Positions 1-5,190 of a stretch of DNA of 5,190 nucleotides are shown in pieces; position 1 is the stretch's first letter, and each line of letters starts with the position of its first letter. The stretch is from JAAFKA01 sp043748455 (GTDB taxonomy: Bacteria > Bacteroidota > Bacteroidia > Cytophagales > Thermoflexibacteraceae): contig JAYTNF010000173.1 of the NCBI GenBank assembly GCA_043748455.1, forward strand, positions 1 through 5,190, written 5' to 3'. The notes under the pieces were generated by a model. That model was not told the origin of the DNA, did no database searches, and saw only the letters and a list, made by a program, of their open reading frames with translations. A program made the translations under genes and the position numbers.

Positions 1-670
1 GTAATAATAGTAATCAATATTTTTAATAAAAAACCAGCAGCAGTAACTGCGTGTATCTTTTTTGGAAATTTATAAGTTACTTCTGAAAATGTATTTTCAT
101 CGCAACGGCGAACCGTATTTTTACGGAAGTACTTATTTTCTAATTCTTCTGCTCAGGTATTTTTTCTCTGTAGATTTTTTTTAGTCACAGCTTTCAATTT
201 TATTTGTTGAAATTCTAATAATAAATCCTTTATTTCTCCATTTAAATAGGCTGAATCACTATAAAAATGACTATTTGTAGGTCAATCAATGTTCATCACT
301 TGTAATGCAGTATTGTCATGAATACTGCCTACAGTAAGACACTTTCTAAGTTTAAATACTTAAAATATCTGATAAGTGATAGAATAATTGATTAATTAAG
401 TCCGAAATCCTATACGGAATGCTGCCTAGTAATATTTTATTAAAATTACTCTTATCTGGCATATTAAAACCTCAATGTTAATATATATAAACATAAGCTG
501 CATGTTGATTTCCATAAAACATTTCGCAGAAATAATTACAATAGTAATAACTTAAGCATTACTAATTTTTCTGTAACTATTCATAAATATATTCTGTGTT
601 TTTCAATCGGGTGGCGTACCACAAATCATCTATAAAGCAGTAAGTATATTGCAACAGTAAAATCTTTCAT
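1..670 (-). pseudogene. Decayed IS982-like DDE transposase (3' end runs off the window)
   Basis: Reading the minus strand leftward gives a degraded transposase spread over several frames. A likely start at 670 gives MKDFTVAIY, and after a frameshift YCFIDDLW (642-619). Next comes an ISNA-stop-VITIVIISAK block near 566-522, where the TAA at 554-552 sits where this family usually has a Glu codon (SDAEVIT). After another frameshift comes FYGNQHAAY, then MPDKSNFNK from 462, ending at a TAA (354-352). A final open stretch from 359 to the edge carries VFKL, VGSIHDNTALQ, SDSAYLNGE, ENTFSEV and FPKKIHAVTAAGF, broken by TGA codons at 284-282 and 155-153 that sit at probable Trp positions. These blocks, in this order, fit IS982-type Bacteroidota transposases as I remember them. 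The second catalytic Asp (SDSAY) and the Glu (ENTF) remain. The middle section with the first Asp (usually VIDSFPV) is missing between 375 and 355. It cannot be active. I saw no convincing terminal inverted repeat. Confidence 0.8.
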
Positions 671-875
671 AAAGTTAATTTTGTGGCTTGAATAATTACA
701 AAATTATACTTTTTGCAAAGGTTTTACTATTATATTCTACACAACTTACATAAAGAAATCCTATGTGAAACTTAGTATTTCTTAGTACCTATGTTTTAAA
801 GTTCTTTTTAAAAAATTTGATGCGGAAAACCTGTATTTTCACAAAAAATAAAATGAAAAATTTTAATTTTTTGCT

Positions 876-883
876 TATATTTG
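876..883 (+). promoter_or_regulatory. Possible Bacteroidota -7 promoter element (TAnnTTTG)
   Basis: TATATTTG matches the TAnnTTTG -7 consensus of the Bacteroidota primary sigma factor. No TTG is visible at the expected -33 position, because the region upstream is A/T homopolymer-like. If it is real, transcription would start at about 888-892, downstream of the ATG at 885. The first nuclease would then be translated from its next Met codon, at 906. The rest of the 671-884 leader is AT-rich and holds no gene I can support. Confidence 0.3.
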
Positions 884-884
884 T

Positions 885-1712
885 ATGTCGTTAAAACCTA
901 AAATTATGACACTTGCCCGATTAGATAACGAAGTTTTTTTCAAAAAAGCCTTTACAGATGAAATTGTGTTTAAGGCTTTTGTTAAAGATATTGTGGGAAT
1001 TGAAGTTAATCCTGATAAAATTGAAACAGAAAAAGCCTTTCAACCAAAATTGGGAAATATTAACTTCAAGTACGATATTTTTGCCGAAGACATCAAAAAA
1101 AGAATTGTTATCGAAATTCAAAAGGTGGAATATGACCATAATTTCGATAGGTTTTTGCATTATCATTTGCAAGCAATAACCGAACAACAACGTACTTCTG
1201 AGGATTATACTGTCGGAAAAACGGTTTATACGATTGTAGTAATGACTGCACCTTACAAAATAGACAAAAAAACAGGAGAATTTTATAAAGATGAGGTGCT
1301 TATTTCTGCCTTAAATCCAAAAAATCTCAAAGGCATAGAACGAAAAATATTTAATCACGAATTAATTTATCTAAATCCTAATTATAAAACAGAAGACACT
1401 CCTCTAAATTATCGTGATTGGTTAGATTTAATTTATGAGAGTATTCATAACCCAGAAAATCCTAACGTAAATACAAAAAATCAGGGAGTGAAAAGGGCAA
1501 GTGAAATTGTGAGTTATGAAAATATTAGCCCCGAAGAATGGGAAAATTCTAAAATTGAAGTCGGAAGACGTAAAGTAATTAAATTGAGTATTGAAGAAAG
1601 AGAGATGGAAATTGCAACAAATGCAATTAGAAAAGGATTTGATGATGAAACTATTTCAGATTTGACAGGTTTAAGTGTTTCACAAATTCAGCAACTAAGA
1701 AACAAAAAATAA
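885..1712 (+). CDS. Rpn-like PD-(D/E)XK nuclease family protein (first of tandem pair)
   Basis: A 275-residue protein of the PDDEXK_2 / 'PD-(D/E)XK nuclease family transposase' group, related to the Rpn recombination-promoting DNA endonucleases. The N-terminal part (LARLDNEVFFKKAF, residues 9-23) is the usual opening of this subgroup. The putative metal-binding core is D64 (KYDIFAED) with E77 and Q79 (VIEIQ), the ExQ variant of the motif seen in Rpn proteins, followed by the conserved HNFDRFLHYH at 85-94. Residues 113-124 (TVYTIVVMTAPY) look like the next core strand. The C-terminus (about 250-275) is a short helix-turn-helix-like tail, GFDDETISDLTGLSVSQIQQLR, which recurs in the next gene. 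All predicted catalytic residues are present and the frame is intact. It lies 7 nt upstream of the second nuclease, so the two are probably co-transcribed. The start could instead be the ATG at 906 (Met8), which better matches the usual family N-terminus and would suit the possible promoter at 876-883. The name 'transposase' is historical; no transposition role is implied. Confidence 0.85.
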   Translation: MSLKPKIMTLARLDNEVFFKKAFTDEIVFKAFVKDIVGIEVNPDKIETEKAFQPKLGNINFKYDIFAEDIKKRIVIEIQKVEYDHNFDRFLHYHLQAITEQQRTSEDYTVGKTVYTIVVMTAPYKIDKKTGEFYKDEVLISALNPKNLKGIERKIFNHELIYLNPNYKTEDTPLNYRDWLDLIYESIHNPENPNVNTKNQGVKRASEIVSYENISPEEWENSKIEVGRRKVIKLSIEEREMEIATNAIRKGFDDETISDLTGLSVSQIQQLRNKK

Positions 1713-1719
1713 ATCAATT

Positions 1720-2553
1720 ATGCAATTCGCAGACGTAAAAAATGACATTGCTTTTCGCAAAATATTTGGCAACGAAAACCGCAAAGAAAGTTTAATTTCT
1801 TTCTTAAATGCTGTGTTGGCATTTGAAGGGGAGCAAAAAATTATCGATGTAACCATTCTAAATCCTTATCAACTGCCAAAACTTAAAGGTGGTAAAGTTT
1901 CTATTATTGACATAAAAGCTGCCGACCAAGCTGGTAGAACTTATATTGTAGAAATGCAAGTTGGCGAATTAGATGGTTTTGCAAAAAGAGTTTTGTATTA
2001 TTTTGCAAAATCATACAGTGAGCAAATCAAAAGAGGTGAGTTTTATAGAAAACTGAAACCTGTTATTTTTATTGGTATTTTAGATTTTGTGTTTACAGAA
2101 AACCTAAATTATATTAGTCGTAATCAAGTACGTGATGTGGAAACTAACGAAAGAACAATTAGTGATATAGAATTTACTTTTGTTGAATTGCCAAAATTCA
2201 ATAAAGTTGCTAAGGACTTGAAAAATCTCACTGAAAAGTGGCTTTACTTCATCAAAAATGCAGAAAATCTTGATGTTATTCCCGAAGACATAGACGATGA
2301 AGGATTATTATCAGCTTACCAAGAAGCAAATAAATATAAATGGACAGTTGAAGAATTGGAGGCTTACGATTACGTTTACATTCGTGAGGAAGACGAAAGG
2401 GCAAGGTTGGATAATGCAGAAAATAAGGGGAAAATTGAAGGGAAAATTGAAGTTGCTAAAAAACTTATTAAGCGTAATCTTTCAAATGAAGATATTGCAG
2501 AAGATACAGGTTTAAGCATCTCACAAATTCAACAATTACGCAAAGAAAAATAA
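1720..2553 (+). CDS. Rpn family recombination-promoting nuclease/putative transposase (second of tandem pair)
   Basis: A 277-residue protein with the classic Rpn/PDDEXK_2 pattern. NDIAFRKIFGNE (8-19) and ESLISFLNAVL (23-33) form the N-terminal helices. D64 (IIDIKA), E78 and Q80 (VEMQ) form the PD-(D/E)XK active site. Residues 93-121 (YYFAKSYSEQI, then YRKLKPVIFIGILD) are the conserved helix and strand that follow. Residues 206-240 are highly charged and end in a small GKIE tandem repeat. They are followed by a helix-turn-helix-like tail, NLSNEDIAEDTGLSISQIQQLR (253-274), nearly matching the end of the upstream gene. Studied E. coli homologues (RpnA) are divalent-metal-dependent DNA endonucleases that raise RecA-independent recombination; a role in phage defence has also been reported for the family. 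The core differs clearly from that of its neighbour, so this is not a recent duplicate. The ATG at 1720 follows the preceding stop by 7 nt and gives the full family N-terminus. gltD begins 17 nt downstream with no terminator between. Confidence 0.9.
   Translation: MQFADVKNDIAFRKIFGNENRKESLISFLNAVLAFEGEQKIIDVTILNPYQLPKLKGGKVSIIDIKAADQAGRTYIVEMQVGELDGFAKRVLYYFAKSYSEQIKRGEFYRKLKPVIFIGILDFVFTENLNYISRNQVRDVETNERTISDIEFTFVELPKFNKVAKDLKNLTEKWLYFIKNAENLDVIPEDIDDEGLLSAYQEANKYKWTVEELEAYDYVYIREEDERARLDNAENKGKIEGKIEVAKKLIKRNLSNEDIAEDTGLSISQIQQLRKEK
2428..2451 (+). repeat. Two-copy 12-bp tandem repeat inside the second nuclease gene
   Basis: GGGAAAATTGAA occurs twice back to back (2428-2439 and 2440-2451), encoding GKIE twice at residues 237-244. 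It sits in the charged linker between the nuclease core and the C-terminal tail. Because the unit is four codons, gain or loss of copies would keep the frame and only change linker length. Glycine/glutamate-rich repeats of this sort are common in the linker of Rpn-family proteins. Confidence 0.7.
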
Positions 2554-2570
2554 CCATAAATTACAAAAAA

Positions 2571-4085
2571 ATGGGAAAACCAACAGGATTTATGGACTTT
2601 GAAAGAGAAGCTCCAATAAAAAGAAAAGTGGAAGAAAGATTACTTGATTACCAAGAAATAGAGGAAACTTTATCGGAAGAAAAGGCAAAGAAACAAGCAA
2701 GTCGATGTATGAATTGCGGAGTTCCTTTTTGTCATAGTGGTTGTCCATTGGGAAATATTATTCCTGAATTTAACGATGCGGTTTATGACAATAATTGGGA
2801 ATATGCTTATGAATTATTGACTTCGACCAATAATTTTCCAGAGTTTACAGGCAGAATTTGCCCCGCACCTTGCGAAAGTTCTTGCGTTTTAGGAATTAAC
2901 AAACCTGCGGTAGCCATAGAAGCCATAGAAAAATTTATTATCGAAACAGCTTTTGAAAAAGGTTATATCAAAGCAAATTTACCAACATATAGAACAGGCA
3001 AAAAAGTTGCGATTATAGGTTCGGGTCCTTCGGGTTTGGCAGCAGCAGCACAACTCAATAAAGCTGGACATTGGGTAACAGTTTTTGAAAGGGCAGATGC
3101 TATTGGTGGTTTGTTGCGGTATGGAATTCCCGATTTTAAATTAGAAAAAAAGATTATTGATAGACGTTTGGAGGTGATGCAAGCAGAAGGAATTGTCTTT
3201 AAAACCAATGCAAATGTAGGCGTAAATATCCGTACAAAGACCTTATTAGAAGAATTTGATGCTATTGTGCTTTGTGGTGGCTCTACTGTGCCTCGTGATT
3301 TGCCCATAAAAGGTCGTCATTTAAAAGGTGTGTATTTTGCAATGGAATTTTTGAGCCAGCAAAATAAACGCAGAACAGCTATTGATTTTCAAAGTAATTT
3401 GCAAGTTGATGTAAACAAAGACCATAGCGGAACTTCCTACTTGAATGGCGTAATTTTGGCAACTGATAAAAATGTATTGGTAATTGGTGGCGGAGATACA
3501 GGTTCAGACTGTGTGGGAACTTCCAACCGACAAGAAGCAAAATCTGTTACGCAGATAGAATTGATGCCCACGCCACCCAAACAACGTGCAGAAACTACGC
3601 CTTGGCCTCAATATCCGATGATGTTGCGGACTTCGACTTCTCACGAAGAAGGTTGCGAAAGAAAATGGGCTATTCAAACCAAAGAGTTTATTGGAGATGA
3701 AAATGGCAACCTTAAAGCCTTAAAAATTGTAGAAATTGAGTGGAAAATTGAGAATGGAAAGATGAGTTCTGTCGAAATTCCTGATACTGAAAAAGATATT
3801 CCTTGCGAGTTGGCACTTTTGGCAATGGGTTTTGTAAATCCACAATATAGCGGAATGTTGGAAGATTTGGGCGTGGTTTTGGACGAAAGAAATAACGTAA
3901 AAGCACAAAATTACCAAACCAATAACCCAAAAATTTTTACTGCGGGAGATATGCGGCGAGGACAATCCTTAGTGGTTTGGGCTATTTCCGAAGGTCGTGA
4001 GGCTGCAAGAGCAGTAGATTTATTTTTGATGGGACATACAGAATTAGAGGCAAAAGAGGTGTCGATGTTAAGTGTTAATGTATAA
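2571..4085 (+). CDS. gltD: Glutamate synthase (NADPH), small (beta) subunit
   Basis: A 504-residue flavoprotein subunit of glutamate synthase. It oxidises NADPH and passes electrons through FAD and iron-sulfur clusters to the large subunit GltB, which makes glutamate from glutamine and 2-oxoglutarate in the cytoplasm. The N-terminal domain carries the cluster cysteines C46, C49, C54 and C58 (CMNCGVPFCHSGC) and C97, C101 and C105 (CPAPCESSC). The FAD-binding Rossmann motif GSGPSG is at 150-155, followed by an acidic strand end (VFERAD). GGLLRYGIPDFKL (179-191) is characteristic. The NADPH-binding motif GGGDTG is at 306-311 with SDCVGTSNRQ after it. The second FAD motif, TAGDMRRGQSLVVWAISEGREAA, spans 457-479. 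The protein is slightly longer than a typical GltD; the extra residues lie around 265-298. The ATG at 2571 follows an A-rich stretch and gives the standard N-terminus (GKPTGFMDFER). It is 17 nt after the nuclease stop, so read-through transcription is likely. The usual partner gltB is not in this window. Confidence 0.97.
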   Translation: MGKPTGFMDFEREAPIKRKVEERLLDYQEIEETLSEEKAKKQASRCMNCGVPFCHSGCPLGNIIPEFNDAVYDNNWEYAYELLTSTNNFPEFTGRICPAPCESSCVLGINKPAVAIEAIEKFIIETAFEKGYIKANLPTYRTGKKVAIIGSGPSGLAAAAQLNKAGHWVTVFERADAIGGLLRYGIPDFKLEKKIIDRRLEVMQAEGIVFKTNANVGVNIRTKTLLEEFDAIVLCGGSTVPRDLPIKGRHLKGVYFAMEFLSQQNKRRTAIDFQSNLQVDVNKDHSGTSYLNGVILATDKNVLVIGGGDTGSDCVGTSNRQEAKSVTQIELMPTPPKQRAETTPWPQYPMMLRTSTSHEEGCERKWAIQTKEFIGDENGNLKALKIVEIEWKIENGKMSSVEIPDTEKDIPCELALLAMGFVNPQYSGMLEDLGVVLDERNNVKAQNYQTNNPKIFTAGDMRRGQSLVVWAISEGREAARAVDLFLMGHTELEAKEVSMLSVNV

Positions 4086-4199
4086 TTACGAAATTATTAA
4101 ACCTAATTATTTTATTAAATACTATAATTTGTACTTAAATTTATTTTGCAAACAATTTATCAAATATATTGTTTTAAGGTCGTACCAAACAGATTCAAA

Positions 4200-4544
4200 A
4201 TGAAAAAATATTTTTGTGTTTTCTTACTAATAATTTTTAATTCTTGTGCTACTTTAACTTCCAATACAATTATCAAAGCAAATGATAGTTTTATTTTAGG
4301 TAATAACCCACATGGAACTTTTAAAGTAAAATTAGAAAATGTATCTAAAAACAATTTAGAAATTTATCACGCACCCATCGCAGGTGGCAAACATTCTACT
4401 GTTATTATAAAACCTAAGGAAAAAGTAAGCCTGAAAGTTGATGCAAATACTGCTTTGTTCATTCAAAATAAATCTAATGAGGAAGCTTCTGTAAATTTGA
4501 AAGTAACAGGAGATTTGGAATTGTCTATGGGTTATCAGAAGTAG
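4200..4544 (+). CDS. Small lipoprotein of unknown function
   Basis: A 114-residue protein that I do not recognise. It begins with an SPII signal: MKKYF, then a hydrophobic stretch (CVFLLIIF) and a lipobox FNSC with the lipidated cysteine at about residue 17. The mature part is about 98 residues, rich in Lys, Asn and short alternating hydrophobic stretches (FKVKLENV, STVIIKPKEKVSLKV, ALFIQNKS, ASVNLKVTGDLEL). That pattern suggests an all-beta sandwich-like domain, by inference only. There are no cysteines after the lipobox and no transmembrane segment, so it is probably anchored to the outer or inner membrane facing the periplasm. The reading frame is open upstream to a TTG at 4146, but the ATG at 4200 is chosen because it places the signal peptide at the true N-terminus. 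It is 114 nt downstream of gltD in an AT-rich gap, so it may have its own promoter. It ends just before a strong terminator. Confidence 0.8.
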   Translation: MKKYFCVFLLIIFNSCATLTSNTIIKANDSFILGNNPHGTFKVKLENVSKNNLEIYHAPIAGGKHSTVIIKPKEKVSLKVDANTALFIQNKSNEEASVNLKVTGDLELSMGYQK

Positions 4545-4568
4545 GTAATTTATATTGTAATAAAAAAA

Positions 4569-4607
4569 ACCTTTTGGAAAGTTTTATACCCTCCAAAAGG
4601 TCTTTTT
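4569..4607. terminator. Bidirectional Rho-independent terminator
   Basis: A perfect 10-bp inverted repeat (ACCTTTTGGA at 4569-4578, TCCAAAAGGT at 4592-4601) encloses a 13-nt loop. A T-run (4603-4607) follows on the plus strand. A run of A (4562-4569) precedes it, giving a T-run on the minus strand. It lies between the convergent lipoprotein gene (stop at 4544) and glyS (stop at 4610) and should serve both. Confidence 0.9.
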
Positions 4608-4609
4608 GA

Positions 4610-5190
4610 CTACAACAACTCAAAAATCCTTTCCATAGATGTTGAAAATTCAATTTTCTCTATTAAATCATCAATTTTTATACGTTCTTGTTCGGCTGAA
4701 TTGCGATGACGGAGTGTTACAGTATCATCTTCCAAAGTTTGGTGGTCAACAGTAATACAAAACGGAGTTCCTAACAAATCTTGACGTGTATATCGTTTAC
4801 CAATAGAGTCTTGTGCCTCGTAAGTAATTTTAAATTTAGATTTACATCTATTAAAAACTTGCATAGCTTTTTCGGGCAAACCATCTTTTTTAGTTAGCGG
4901 AAAAATTGCAGCCTTAATTGGTGCAATTGCAGGATGAAAATCTAAATATATTCTTCTTTTAGCTTCATCATTTGCGTCTAAACCCGTTGTTTCTGTATAA
5001 GCATTGCACAAATGAGCCAAAAACAAACGGTCAGCACCTACGGAAGTTTCAATTACAAAAGGCACATAATTTTTGTTAATATCATTGTCATAATATTGCT
5101 GTTTCTTTTTTGACAATTCTTGGTGTTGTGTCAAGTCAAAATCTGTACGAGAGTGAATACCCTCCATTTCTTTGAAACCAAATGGAAATT
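4610..5190 (-). CDS. glyS: Glycyl-tRNA synthetase, alpha2 (single-chain) type, C-terminal part
   Basis: The C-terminal 192 residues of the class II enzyme that charges tRNA-Gly with glycine in the cytoplasm (also named glyQS in this form). The gene continues past the right edge: the frame is open to 5190, giving FPFGFKEMEGIHSRTDFDL, which matches the interior of the catalytic domain, so the Met codon at 5167-5165 is not the start. ETSVGADRLFLAHLCNAY is class II motif 3, with its conserved Arg that contacts ATP. The anticodon-binding domain follows: LDFHPAIAPIKAAIFPL, DSIGKRYTRQDLLGTPFC, then ITVDHQTLEDDTVTLRHR and EQERIKIDDL. The chain ends shortly after, at a TAG (4612-4610), as is normal for this family. 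The single-chain form, rather than separate glyQ and glyS chains, is the one usual in Bacteroidota, Firmicutes and Archaea. No damage is seen in the visible part. Confidence 0.97.
   Translation of the reverse strand, partial: FPFGFKEMEGIHSRTDFDLTQHQELSKKKQQYYDNDINKNYVPFVIETSVGADRLFLAHLCNAYTETTGLDANDEAKRRIYLDFHPAIAPIKAAIFPLTKKDGLPEKAMQVFNRCKSKFKITYEAQDSIGKRYTRQDLLGTPFCITVDHQTLEDDTVTLRHRNSAEQERIKIDDLIEKIEFSTSMERIFELL

Noticed and set aside
531..700. 10-bp direct repeat AATAATTACA at 531-540 and 691-700, considered as a target-site duplication
   Set aside because: It is very AT-rich, the copies are only about 150 bp apart and one lies inside the transposase remnant, so it cannot flank the element.
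765..790. Short direct repeat CTTAGTA twice in the leader, considered as an operator
   Set aside because: Two 7-bp AT-rich copies with no symmetry or regulator nearby; too weak to support.
824..842. Small hairpin GAAAA-cctgta-TTTTC upstream of the nucleases
   Set aside because: A 5-bp stem with one G-C pair; not distinguishable from chance and no riboswitch or attenuator pattern around it.
885..2553. Toxin-antitoxin or CRISPR-Cas locus
   Set aside because: No antitoxin-like separate gene, no repeat array and no Cas protein; both genes are Rpn-type nucleases. Only the internal-start idea remains open.
4086..4125. Possible terminator hairpin after gltD (AATTA / TAATT arms)
   Set aside because: The stem is only 5 bp, all A/T, with no GC base and no clear T-run placed after it. 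Such pairing is expected by chance in AT-rich spacer.
4146..4199. Longer version of the lipoprotein starting at TTG 4146
   Set aside because: It would bury the signal peptide and lipobox behind 18 residues that do not look like a leader; the ATG at 4200 is clearly better.

Overview
The window looks like a low-GC Bacteroidota chromosome, probably of the Flavobacteriia/Cytophagia type. The reasons are AT-rich codon use, starts preceded by A/T-rich sequence without clear Shine-Dalgarno sites, a possible TAnnTTTG-type -7 box, a single-chain (alpha2-type) glycyl-tRNA synthetase, and a short SPII lipoprotein. No taxon below phylum can be named from the sequence alone.

Layout from left to right: (1) Positions 1-670, minus strand, hold the decayed remnant of an IS982-like DDE transposase. 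It carries frameshifts and stops, and an internal deletion has removed the segment with the first catalytic aspartate. (2) Positions 671-884 are a non-coding AT-rich leader. (3) Positions 885-2553 hold two consecutive plus-strand genes, 7 nt apart, for two different PD-(D/E)XK nucleases of the Rpn (recombination-promoting nuclease / PDDEXK_2 'transposase') group. Their cores are divergent, but they end in a nearly identical helix-turn-helix-like tail. (4) Positions 2571-4085, only 17 nt further on, hold gltD, the small subunit of NADPH-glutamate synthase, with no gltB in view. (5) Positions 4200-4544 hold a small lipoprotein of unknown function. (6) Positions 4569-4607 hold a strong bidirectional terminator. 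(7) Positions 4610-5190, minus strand, hold the C-terminal part of glycyl-tRNA synthetase, converging on the lipoprotein gene.

The core genes (gltD, glyS) are ordinary housekeeping genes. The left half is accessory: a dead insertion element beside a tandem pair of Rpn-type nucleases, arranged so that gltD is probably transcribed from the same promoter. The most interesting part is the nuclease pair: two apparently active enzymes with different cores, a common C-terminal module, and in the first gene a possible internal start that would release that module as a separate 35-residue protein. This recalls the gene-within-gene arrangement reported for enterobacterial Rpn proteins. The pair could be a two-enzyme defence or recombination unit, but the sequence alone does not prove this.
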